A DNA stretch of 64,000 nucleotides from Zingiber officinale (Eukaryota > Streptophyta > Magnoliopsida > Zingiberales > Zingiberaceae). Positions 10,112 through 19,870 of this stretch are shown here, one piece after another. Position 1 is the first letter of the stretch. The number at the start of each line of letters is the position of its first letter. Under the pieces are notes generated by a model. That model searched no databases. It was not told the origin of the DNA and worked only from the letters and a program-made list of their open reading frames with translations. The stretch spans positions 47,972,365 to 48,036,364 of the forward strand of contig NC_055996.1 of the NCBI RefSeq assembly GCF_018446385.1, given 5' to 3'. Position numbers and translations under genes: made by a program.

Positions 10112-11767
10112 ATGGCCCAACAAGAGGGTTTCAGCACTGTACGCCCCCCGCTATTCTCCGGAGAGGATTTTGGCTACTGGAAGGGAAGAATGGAAACGTA
10201 TCTAAAGATACAATTCGAAACGTGGATGATCATAAAGACGGGACTGAAACTGCCAATCGATGACGACGGCAAAACAACACCCTGCGAGAAGTGGGACGCT
10301 TCTTTAATAAAAAAGGTTGAAGCCGACGCCAAAGCTACCTGCACCCTCCAGTGTGGTCTTACCAAGGAAGAACTCAACAGAGTTGGCCCGTTCTCCTCTG
10401 CAAAGGAGCTCTGGGAAAAGCTAATCGAACTCCACGAAGGCACTGACGACACCAAGGTAAGTAAAAGAGATCTTTTACTTAATAAATTATATAATCTAAA
10501 AATGCAGGAAGGCGAAACGGCGAGTTCTCTTCACGCGAGAATACAAGACATCCTTAACTCTCTTCACGGAATTGGCCAGAAGATAGAAAATCGGGACGTG
10601 ATAAGGTATGCCCTAAACTCGTTTCCAAGGAATACATTGTGGGCATCAATGGTAGATGCCTACAAAGTTTCCAAGGATTTATCTTCTTTAAAACTAGATG
10701 AACTTTTTAGTGAATTTGAACTTCATGCACAGCCTACCGAGAAAGGTATTGCGTTGGTTGCAGGTACAAGCCGAACCCGGGAACCGAGACCACGACGGAG
10801 AACCGAACCAGCATCGGAAGCTGAACCAGACTCTGATGATGAAGAAGGTGACATTACAACCGAGCTGGTAAATCTCGTGAAGAAGCTCTACAAGACGAAA
10901 GGATTCGACAAAAGAGATCTAAAGAAGGCAGTGAAATCAAAGGAAGGCCCACAAAATACAAAGATGAAGTTTGAAGTTACATGCTACGGGTGTAACCAAA
11001 AAGGGCACATCAAAACCAACTGCCCTAACCTGAAGGAGGTCAAAAAGCAAAGAAGGAAAAAGGTCCTTAAGGCAACATGGGACGAATCTTCATCAGAGGA
11101 CGACGACGATGAGGACGAGCTCGAACAAACGAGTCTACTCGCATTAATGGCCCGGGACCAAGTCGTCGAATACGGATGCGAGAGCGAGTCTGAGGCAGAG
11201 TCCGAGCAAAGCCACGGATCCGTATCCGTTTCCGAAGGACCAGACCCCGCTGTAAGTATCTCCCGGTTGAACATTTTAGTTAGCTATTTATTGCGCAAAT
11301 TAGCTAAGTCAAACCTGAAAGTTAAGTCACTTCTAAAGGAAGTAAGTGTCCTTAAAGAAGTGGCTAACACCAAACCCATACCTGACCAGAGTCAGACTGA
11401 ATTTCCGACTCAAGTTCAAAAACTTGAGGAAGAAAATTCAAGTTTAACAAATAAGGTTAAAGATTTAGAAAATACCTTAGAACGGTTTACTTTGGGCTCC
11501 AAGAATTTGGACTTGATTCTTGGGACACAAAGAGCCGTCTACAACAGAACTGGGTTGGGATACAAAAGTAAATATAGATCTTATTTATCACTAATAAACA
11601 AACAAAGTATTAAATCAGTCCAAGCATGGGTCTCCAAGTCTAACTTGGTCAATCAAGTTGGACTTGGCCAATACTGGGTTCCGAAGGATCAAATATACTA
11701 CCTCGACAGACCATATCGAGGTCATGATCTAAGGGGAGCAAAAAGAAAAACAATCCTAAAAATTTAA
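10112..11767 (+). CDS. gag: Copia gag polyprotein (UBN2-type), intact
   Basis: A 551-residue ORF beginning MAQQEGFSTVRPPLF. Residues ~10-210 form the copia gag capsid region (DUF4219/UBN2 families) with YWKGRME, LTKEELNRVGP and LHARIQDIL. Residues ~215-260 are acidic and Arg-rich. A CCHC zinc knuckle of form CX2CX4HX4C lies near residue 290 (CYGCNQKGHIKTNC). An acidic Ser/Glu/Asp stretch and a C-terminal coiled coil follow, then SKNLDLILGTQRAVYN, a segment that in SIRE-like copia proteins lies near the gag-protease junction. Gag packages element RNA into cytoplasmic particles. The frame is complete although the element has no pol, and it stays open although the element is older than the one nested in it. 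The start is the ATG used by the homologous inner copy. Alternative: an inert relic that happens to be open. Confidence 0.93.
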   Translation: MAQQEGFSTVRPPLFSGEDFGYWKGRMETYLKIQFETWMIIKTGLKLPIDDDGKTTPCEKWDASLIKKVEADAKATCTLQCGLTKEELNRVGPFSSAKELWEKLIELHEGTDDTKVSKRDLLLNKLYNLKMQEGETASSLHARIQDILNSLHGIGQKIENRDVIRYALNSFPRNTLWASMVDAYKVSKDLSSLKLDELFSEFELHAQPTEKGIALVAGTSRTREPRPRRRTEPASEAEPDSDDEEGDITTELVNLVKKLYKTKGFDKRDLKKAVKSKEGPQNTKMKFEVTCYGCNQKGHIKTNCPNLKEVKKQRRKKVLKATWDESSSEDDDDEDELEQTSLLALMARDQVVEYGCESESEAESEQSHGSVSVSEGPDPAVSISRLNILVSYLLRKLAKSNLKVKSLLKEVSVLKEVANTKPIPDQSQTEFPTQVQKLEEENSSLTNKVKDLENTLERFTLGSKNLDLILGTQRAVYNRTGLGYKSKYRSYLSLINKQSIKSVQAWVSKSNLVNQVGLGQYWVPKDQIYYLDRPYRGHDLRGAKRKTILKI

Positions 11768-12228
11768 AATTCTAAATTCAAAATTTAAATTAAAAATTAA
11801 AAATTAAATTCGAAATTGAAATTCAAAATTCGAAATTAAAAATTAAATTCGAAATTGAAATTAAAGTTAAATTCAAGATTCGAAATTGAAATTAAATTAT
11901 GAATTCAAAACTCAAAAATAAAATAAACTTCAAAATTAAGTTAAAATTCAAAATTCGAAATTGAAATTAAAAATTTAAATTTAAAATTCTAAATTCAAAA
12001 TTCAAAATTTAAATTAAAAATTAAAAATTAAATTCGAAATTGAAATTAAAGTTAAATTCAAAATTTGAAATTGAAATTAAAAATTAAAGTTAAATTCAAA
12101 ATTCGAAATTGAAATTAAAAAATAAAATTAAAATTCAAAATTCGAAATTGAAATTAAAAATTAAAGTTAAATTCAAAATTCGAAATTGAAAGTCAAAATA
12201 AAATCATAAATTAAAACTCAAAATAAAG
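11768..12228. repeat. A/T-rich short-motif repeat after gag
   Basis: Irregular repetition of AAATTCGAAATTGAAATTAAA-like phrases with no coding content. It lies where a copia element would carry protease. Confidence 0.75.
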
Positions 12229-12230
12229 AT

Positions 12231-12750
12231 GGAGGTTCCAGACTCGCTGGCACCCCCAGGGTAACTGAACCTAATCTACCCGAAATGGGTAAAACAAGAG
12301 TAGATTACCCGGCAGGGTAATTAAGGTTAGATTAAAACGGACTAAGGTTAACTTGAACCACAGTACTGGTGAAGTTTTTGGATGATAGTACGTTAGGGAA
12401 GCTTGGGCATCGCATGTCTAGGAAGATATGGCTTCGACCTGGTGCATTTGGCCAAGTGGAACTGACCGAAGCTACCCTTAAATGGATCCTGACTAGTTAG
12501 ACCAAGGATTGGTATTAAGTTCAATGGGTAGGACTATTTGGAAAACCTCAAAGGCATGGTTACTTTAATGAGCTCCTTGTGACTCACCATAGCCCAGAAG
12601 TTTATCCAAAGAATGCTTACTTGTTGAACCCAAAGCCAAATCTGAATCTAACACAAAGTTAAACCAAAACTCCTGAATTCAACAATAAATCATCTCACAT
12701 CAATCATAGGATTCCCTGATTGAAAATTTAGATCGGGTGAGATGACTAAG
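12231..12750 (+). other. Conserved post-gag block (outer copy)
   Basis: About 500 bp highly similar to 21553-22040 of the inner element, although LTRs and flanks differ. The core (about 12361-12660) is nearly identical by eye. The left edge has stem-loop-like phrases such as TTACCCGGCAGGGTAA, and the two copies share 'GATTCCCTGATTGA' near the right edge. All frames are interrupted and I see no pol motif. It may be a cis-acting RNA region, or a remnant of a coding region from the autonomous relative. Confidence 0.8.
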
Positions 12751-12764
12751 TTTTAAAAAATATT

Positions 12765-13690
12765 TTAAAACTCAATTTCAAAATTATTTTAAAACTCAAT
12801 TTCAAAATTATTTTTAAAACTAAATTATTTTAAAACTCAATTTCAAAATTATTTTAAAACTCAATTTCAAAATTATTTTAAAACTCAATTTCAAAATTAT
12901 TTTTAAAACTCAATTTCAAAATTATTTTAAAACTCAACTTCAAAATTATTTTAAAACTCAATTTCAAAATTATTTTAAAACTTAACTTCAAAATTATTTT
13001 AAAACTCAACTTCAAAATTATTTTTAAAACTCAATTTCAAAATTATTTTAAAACTCAATTTCAAAATTATTTTAAAACTCAATTTCAAAAATATTTTAAA
13101 ACTCAATTTCAAAAATATTTTAAAACTCAATTTCAAAATTATTTTAAAACTCAACTTCAAAATTATTTTAAAACTCAATTTCAAAATTATTTTTAAAACT
13201 CAACTTCAAAATTATTTTAAAACTCAATTTCAAAATTATTTTAAAACTCAACTTCAAAATTTTTTTAAAACTCAATTTCAAAATTATTTTTAAAACTCAA
13301 TTTCAAAATTATTTTTAAAACTCAACTTCAAAATTATTTTTAAACTCAATTTCAAAATTATTTTTAAACTCAATTTCAAAATTATTTTAAAACTCAACTT
13401 CAAAATTATTTTAAAACTCAATTTCAAAATTATTTTTAAAACTCAATTTCAAAATTATTTTTAAACTCAATTTCAAAATTATTTTAAAACTCAATTTCAA
13501 AATTATGTTAAAACTCAACTTCAAAATTATTTTAAAACTCAATTTCAAAATTATTTTAAAACTCAATTTCAAAATTATTTTAAAACTTAACTTCAAAATT
13601 ATTTTAAAACTTAAATTTCAAAATTATTTTAAAAAACTTAAATTTCAAAATTATTTTAAAAACTTAAATTTCAAAATCATTTTAAAACCT
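12765..13690. repeat. 24-bp A/T-rich minisatellite
   Basis: Roughly 38 head-to-tail copies of a 23-25 bp unit of the form AACTCAATTTCAAAATTATTTTAA, with T/C and indel variants. Because the unit is nearly self-complementary, both strands read as the same octapeptide (KIILKL[S/N]F). The short frames here are by-products. A poly(A) run ends the array at about 13730. Confidence 0.92.
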
Positions 13691-13736
13691 CTTCAAAATT
13701 TATTTAAAATTAAAAAAAAAAAAAAAAAAAAATCAC

Positions 13737-14007
13737 GTCAGAGGTGCCTCCCATCAAAAGGAGGCGCTTTAGCAAGCGGCGGGAAAATTCCCGCCGCTTC
13801 ATCTTAAGGCGCCTCGAATCAACCCGAGGCGCCTCCAACTTATATAAGGCGCCCTAAACCTTGGTTTAAGGCGCCTTCAACACTTTATATCAAAACGAAC
13901 AGAAGCTTTTCTGTTCGTTTTCTGTCGACGCCGAGCACGCGATACTCGTGCTGTTTCCTCCCAACTAAGGCGCCCTCAACCGGTTTTTTTTCCCTCTCTA
14001 CGTGACA
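13737..14007 (+). promoter_or_regulatory. Internal LTR-like promoter module before second ORF
   Basis: The composition switches to GC-rich palindromes of the same GGCGCC kind as in the LTR. Features in order: a 12-bp perfect inverted repeat with a 2-base spacer (13774-13799, AAGCGGCGGGAA arm); 10-bp arms CGAGGCGCCT around 13806-13835; a TATATAA box at 13841-13847; AAGGCGCC again; a 13-bp perfect hairpin (13892-13904 with 13909-13921); then ATG at 14008. This layout repeats that of the element's own LTR promoter. A separate transcript for ORF2 is inference. Confidence 0.55.
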
Positions 14008-15232
14008 ATGCCTCCTAGGTATAATCCTAATCCCTTCCGATCAAGTTTTACTTAGAATTTTTGCTTATTTCTGTCAATTTTTGGTAAAATCGTTCAAAAT
14101 AGGAAACGCCGACATGTTGATCTTAATCCAGCTAGAATTCCATCAGCAGATATCAGATTCCCGACTATACATCTTAGGGATACCTTTGCTAATTACATCT
14201 TTGAACCTATCAAGCCTAGATATGTGAACAAGACTTTTTATACCCAGTATTGTCAACCAACTATTCAAATGATAGAGCACTATCAACTGGATCAATTGGT
14301 TTACTGCACCGATACAGTAAACCAGGAGTTATGTGCACAGTTTTATCACAATCTTGAGGGGATTGATGATAATAGGTACAGCACCAGAGTTTCTGGCGTG
14401 GACATTGAGCTTACTCCCACTCTGCTACGCACCACCCTAGGACTTAGGGCTTCTGAGTCTACCTTTCTATGCTACCCCAGTAGGGATCTGCCATTTGGCG
14501 ATCCTTACTCCCACATTACGTTAGATACTATCTATACGTATTTCCTCGGGGGAGAGAGACCTGCTGACTTGACTGAGTTCAGGTCAGTTACTCTTCGGAT
14601 TCAGGACTACATGATGTATAGGGTCCTGACAGCATGTATTCTACCGATCTCATCTCGGGATGTCCCGAAGATGAGATCTTCACACTCATTCTTTTTGTAT
14701 GCCCTGTGTCATCGATTTGACATCGATATTGCCCTGCATATGTTCCAGAACATTATATGTGCATCTGGGACAGTCACCTCCAAGATAGTCCACATGCCCT
14801 ATTGTCATATTCTGACACGTTTCTTTTCGACGATAGAGGGTATAGATGTGACCAGAGGAACAGTCATTCCTCTTACTATATATGATGAGCTAGGATCCCG
14901 TAGTTGTAGACTGGCCAGTGCCGATATCACAGCTGATGGAGTTCTAGCGTGGATAGGACGACCACAGCAGGCAGCTGCCCCTATCGCTCCAGCAGCCGAT
15001 GATTTACCAGGCGAGGGAGAGGAGTGGGCTGATTTCTTAGCTGAGGATCTTTTCGCGGATCCCTCCCCGTCTGCCAGACCATCCACCTCGGCTGGACCTT
15101 CGACCTCTTCCTCACTCTCCGTCGAGGACAGACTAGCTCGACTCGAGGTTGAGTCCATCCAGACACGACGGATAGTTCTCTCTATTCGATCCGAGATGGC
15201 TACCGGATTTACGTCCCTCCATGACGAGATAC
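14008..15232 (+). pseudogene. Plant-transposon ORF (Transposase_32-like), 5' part
   Basis: From ATG 14008 one frame runs through an in-frame TAG at 14053-14055, reopens and stays open to 15232, where the inner element is inserted; the frame resumes at 26128 and ends at TGA 26205-26207. Segments such as DTFANYIFEPI, RVSGVDIELTPTLLR, LTACILPISSRDVPK and HILTRFFSTIEGID match the 'putative plant transposon protein' family often found in plant retroelements, sometimes as an env-like extra ORF. The C-terminal ~100 residues are Ala/Pro/Ser-rich and acidic, ending in a short coiled-coil-like segment. No transmembrane helix is obvious. Function in this family is unknown. It is broken at least by the insertion; whether the TAG is a mutation or is bypassed cannot be told. 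Confidence 0.75.
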
Positions 15233-15335
15233 TGTTGGTGCGGGTAGCACTAACGGTCTAACCCAGGTTTTGATGAATGACAAATAGGTTAAGTTAGTTG
15301 TGTTGTTGTCTGACACTTTGATCGAGTGTGCAGGA

Positions 15336-15581
15336 GAAGTCCAGATAGGTCGACGGGCTGACCAGATGTCTGGCACGAAGTCCAGCTAGGTCGACGGGCT
15401 GACCGGATAGCTGGCGAGAAGTCCAAGCGGGTCGACGGGCTGACCGGACGCTTGGCGAGAAGTCCAGCTAGGTCGACGGGCTGACCGGATAGCTGGCGAG
15501 AAGTCCAAGCGGGTCGACGGGCTGACCGGACGCTTGGCAAGAAGTCCAGATGGGTCGACGGGCTGACCGGACGTCTGGCAG
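15336..15581 (+). repeat. Six 41-bp hairpin units in inner 5' LTR
   Basis: Units start exactly every 41 bp (15336, 15377, 15418, 15459, 15500, 15541). Each is GAAGT, a 7-base arm, GGTCGACGGGCTGACC-type loop, and a complementary arm. Arms differ between units but pair within a unit: CCAGCTA/TAGCTGG, CCAAGCG/CGCTTGG, and CCAGATG/CGTCTGG or CCAGATA/TGTCTGG with one G-U pair. They lie in U3, so they would be at the 3' end of element RNA. Confidence 0.93.
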
Positions 15582-16005
15582 GTAAGTAAGGTAAGTCACT
15601 GGAGGGGAGTGACTGCGAGGACGCGTTCCCGGGAAGGGAACATTAGGCGTCGATCCGGCTTAGATCCATTTCGGATATCTAAGTCGAGATCGTGACTAGA
15701 TTCCGGTCTCGGAAAGACGGAATCTAAGTCATACTCTTGATGCTAATTTTTATTACTTAGCATATCTGTAAGAATGTGCTAACAAACTGTGCTGCAGGGT
15801 TTATTTGCCTCGAACTAACACTGTTTTGCAGGTAGGGAACAGTGAGGGTCCGGGCGCCCGGAATGGCTCTGGGCGCCTGGAAGGGATCCAGGCGCCCGGA
15901 GGCAAATTTTATCCCCAGGACGACGTTGACACTTGGAGGATGCTGGTTGGGAGTGTTACGTCACATTCCAGGCGCCCGGAAGGGATCCAGGCGCCCGGAG
16001 CAGCA

Positions 16006-16012
16006 TATAAAA
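16006..16012 (+). promoter_or_regulatory. TATA box of inner 5' LTR
   Basis: CATATAAAAGAAG follows the GGCGCCCGG palindromes; the same site is at 25727-25733 in the 3' LTR. Confidence 0.65.
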
Positions 16013-16135
16013 GAAGCCCCAGGCAGGAGCTTCAATATATCAGTCTTCTGAGAACTCTGAGTCCAATCACTCTGCTGCTCTGCACTCCAACGACGTTCAC
16101 AAAGCTCCGACGACTCACTCCGGCTCTCTTTTTAA

Positions 16136-19100
16136 ATAGATAGGGTTATTTCAGAAATAGTCTTACAATATTTTTCCAGAATTTTTAGATATTTTCTGGG
16201 AATTTATCGGAGCTCGTACGACGAGTTTTGAGGGGATTAATTTCGGGTACAGATAAGGCCTATTTGGGATACCCATTTAAGTGAGGAAATGTTTTAATAT
16301 ATAAATCCATTTCCTTTATTTTCTTTCCCCAACCCCATCGCCGAACCCGAGCCCTCCTTGCCCGATCTCCCCTCTCTTCCCTACTCTCTGCTCTCTCGCG
16401 GACAAGCGACGCCGAAGGGAATGAAGCTTTGATCTCCGGCGATCTTCCTCTGCCGGCGTCAACACCCTAAGCTCAGATCTGGCCGGTGTTTCTCCTCTCC
16501 GGGTCTTCTTCGGCTGAGGAGTTGCTATTCGGTGGATTTTGCACCGATTGTTGACGATCGGTGGCTAGGGCTTGGTGAGGAGCCGGATCTCGTATCGTCT
16601 CCGACTGGTAGGCTTACCCTCTCCTCCCCTCGTGTTGCTCACAGAGCAGTCCACACCTCCTTTCTTGCTGGAATTGGGCAACGACGCCATTGGGAGGTGA
16701 TCCAGAGATTTAGGGCTTCGTCGGATCTGTCCAGTGACGGCGGTGTGGTGAGGTAACACCCTTATCTTCACTGTGTTTGTTCAATCCCCTTCCCTGTTCT
16801 TGATCCTCATTTTCTTGGCTACGGATTTAGGTCACGAGATTGAAGGGATTAAGGTAAGATGAATAGATTGTTTTCTTTAATTAGATTGTTGTTGGATTAG
16901 GGATCTCCAATCTTGATCTCTGTTCTTGACTTGATCAATAATCTTCCAGATTGATTTCTTCTTGATCCGGAATGTAGAGTGGAATTCAACACATTGCTAT
17001 TCTGTGGATTTTTTTTTGGTGCGGCAGCAACCCATCCATCAGTGTTCCCTTGATCCAGAATCAAACAGCAGCTGGATTGAGGTATGGTGTAGCGAGGTTG
17101 ATACATAATTAGTGTTGTGTTGATGAATTAGATATGTATTGAATTCGGAATGGATTGGATTGGTACATGATTAGTTAGGGTAATTGATCTTAGTTGTAGA
17201 TCATGGTTTGAATTTGGATATTGTTAGATAATCACATGTTAGATGATTAGGTATGATCTGGATACCTATTGATAATTTATTATCATTAGGTTGTGTAGAT
17301 TAATTAGGTTATATGGATTTAGGTTTGATTTGCTAATCTAATGGTTAATTAAGGATTAGGAAATTATTCCTAATTAACCGTTAGAAAGGTGGAGGGTTAT
17401 AGGTTAGGGTTTGTCCCTAAATTTCTGTTTAGGATTTATTTAGCTATTTGTTTGTGTTTTAGCTAAATAAATGTAAATGTATTTATTTACACAGGACTCT
17501 GATTCGAGACGAGCATCTCGACATTGGATTAGGACTGGATTGTACCTTCTATTTGAGGCGGGTACCCTTTGACTTATCTCTTGATAGTGTCTTTTGATAT
17601 GTGCAGTTTATATATACTTGCTAGTGATTGGTAGATTTAGCACTTCCCTGGTTATAGGTTATTCGATACTTGTAGACGGTTACTAGTGATTGGTAGTTCA
17701 ACACTTCCCCTGGATTTAGGGTTAGTTGATACCTATCACATACTTCATCTGCTAGTTGCTTTACTTCAGGATTGGATATTTTATCTCTTGCCATGTGTAT
17801 ATATGTTCATAGAGGTGCATATCTATAGTGCTCTACTCTACTAGATTAGTTGCTTTACATGTGTGATACATGCTCTTGGATTCATGATACTTACATCATT
17901 GTATATGTGATGTCTTTGGATTTATGCTGTTTATATCATGGTTATAGTTATATGTGTTTACCTTTTTGACACGCACATATATGGAGGAGGCTTTGTTCAG
18001 GTATGTCATATTGTAGCCGCATGCACCATATCGCATGATTGCATGCTGGGCGATTGACGACTCCATTATTGTTGAGCTCGTCGGCCAGCTACATAGGCCT
18101 GCACACAACGTGTTCACTGCATGGGTAGTGGCACAGCACAGTAGGGTGTGTATGGCAGTAGCTCTGTAGTGCTCCGCTGGTCCGCTCATGGGTAGTGTGA
18201 CTGCAGCGTGTTACCGGGAGTTGAGAGCATTGCGCTCCCTCACTATGTTTGAGGTAGGAGGATAGGTGTACTCCGACAGCATCCCGTCCACTCGGTCACT
18301 CTTCAGGGGCAGTGATGGCAGAGTGCACGGTGTCACAGCCCTACCCACTCGGTCTCACCATTGTGTGTGAGATGGTCTCACCATTGTGTGTGAGATGGCT
18401 GACTGGTTGACAGGGGTGACCATGTCATATTGCATCATATGCACGGATTGCATTCGTTATGATTGATGCATTTTGGTGATTGCATATGATTGACATGCAT
18501 ACAGGATACATGCTTTTGCTCTGACTATTTTTATCTCTGTATGTTGACAGTCAGTTGCCCAAGCCTCGCAGGTGAGTACAGTTTATTTCAGTTATGCATT
18601 TCTTATTATTCTTGCTATAGATTGTACTTTATTCCTATTGCTGGTTATTATAGTTTATTTCAGCTATGCATATCTGTTATACTGTTAGGAGACCGTACCG
18701 TAGGTTGTACTGTTAGGAGACTGTACTGTAGGCTCTATGGTTTAGTGTACTGTACCATAGGTTATTACTGGTGGATATATATTGCTGTACATGTCTATTA
18801 GTTTACCTACTGAGTTCTTGAACTCACCCCGTTGTTACTATTTTTTCAGGTTGAGGCCGTCAGGAGAGATTCCAGTCGCTAGCCCCTTGGTCGCGAGGAT
18901 TTCTAGATATCGTTTTCTGTATTCGCTTTTATACGTATACTTGTATTGTGGGTTTGTATTGTGGACTTTATGTCGAACCTTTGGGTTTGCTGCTTTTGTT
19001 TTCCGCTGCAGATTTTCACACTACTTCGTGGATTTGTTTTCTTCGTTGTAGTGGAGTAGGATGTGTACGTATATCTTCGTTGGTTTTATATCGTTCTTCC

Positions 19101-19302
19101 CTATTAAACTGCGTGGATTGATTATATGTTGAGCTGTGTGGAATATTGATATAAACTGCATGGTTGTTTCTTATTTGTATTGTATTGTTCCGGCCGAGTG
19201 TGGCCGAGGTATAGATATATGTATACTGAGATTCATATTGTCACCCGTACAAGGGAGATGCTGCCGAAATTTCTTCGGACAGGGACTACCTGGGGCGTGA
19301 CA
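16136..19302 (+). mobile_element. Ty3/gypsy LTR fragment inside inner 5' LTR
   Basis: 3167 bp ending '...ACTACCTGGGGCGTGACA', the usual 3' end of a long gypsy LTR of the Tekay/Del kind; the preceding 'CCGAAATTTCTTCGGACAGG' parallels the end of the LTRs at 44444, 50703 and 56956. The left end starts inside the LTR (no TG terminus), with the 'GGGAATTTATCGGAGCTCGT' segment about 60 bp in, so the first ~100 bp seem missing. A GC-rich leader follows at 16330-16760. It is flanked by a perfect 59-bp direct duplication (16077-16135 and 19303-19361) of host-LTR sequence, far longer than an integrase duplication. Confidence 0.8.
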
Positions 19303-19630
19303 GCTCTGCACTCCAACGACGTTCACAAAGCTCCGACGACTCACTCCGGCTCTCTTTTTAATTCATTGTTTGTCGGTTAGCTTTGTTTTCTTTCTTTTCA
19401 TTAGCAATATTTGTACGTAAATTGTAATTATCCGAATTGCTAGTGAATTGCCCAACAAAAGTACTCAAGGAGTACGGGCCTTCGAGTAGGAGTCGTCACA
19501 GGCTCCGAACGAAGTAAAAATCAACAGTGTTCATCTCTTTACTTCTTTACTTTTCCGCTGCGTCTTAACTCGAGATTTTCGAATCGATATTCACCCCCCC
19601 CCCCTCTATCGAATCTAACGGTCTTACAAG

Positions 19631-19642
19631 TGGTATCAGAGC
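19631..19642 (+). promoter_or_regulatory. Primer-binding site of inner element
   Basis: TGGTATCAGAGC starts two bases after the LTR end; initiator tRNA-Met type. Confidence 0.85.
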
Positions 19643-19870
19643 AGGTACCGCTCTGATTTGGTGCAACCACCAATCAGACAGGGGGTGAAATCATTTTTTT
19701 TAACAATTCCAAACTGATATTATTATCTTTTTGGAAGATTTTTTTCTCGTTGCATTTAAAATCTAAATTGGTACAACACCAACTTAGAGTTTCTATTTCT
19801 CCCGCACTGCTAATCCAAGACGAAGTCTTGGGATTTTATTTTCCAGTTAATTTAGTGTGTGCAGGATAAG

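Larger units (their letters stand above)
15233..19628 (+). repeat. 5' LTR of inner element, interrupted
   Basis: About 1170 bp of LTR after removing the gypsy fragment and one copy of the 59-bp flank. Holds six 41-bp hairpin units, GGGCGCCCGG-type palindromes near 15855-16000 and a TATA box at 16006. The partner LTR at 25014-26122 is 1109 bp and has five units. Confidence 0.9.

Noticed and set aside
12999..13807. KLSFKIIL/KLNFKIIL repeat frames as proteins
   Set aside because: They are translations of a 24-bp A/T minisatellite with no start context or conserved ends.
15336..15581. Regular 41-bp repeats as a CRISPR-like array
   Set aside because: The window is from a plant genome, there are no spacers (units are contiguous), and the array sits inside an LTR.
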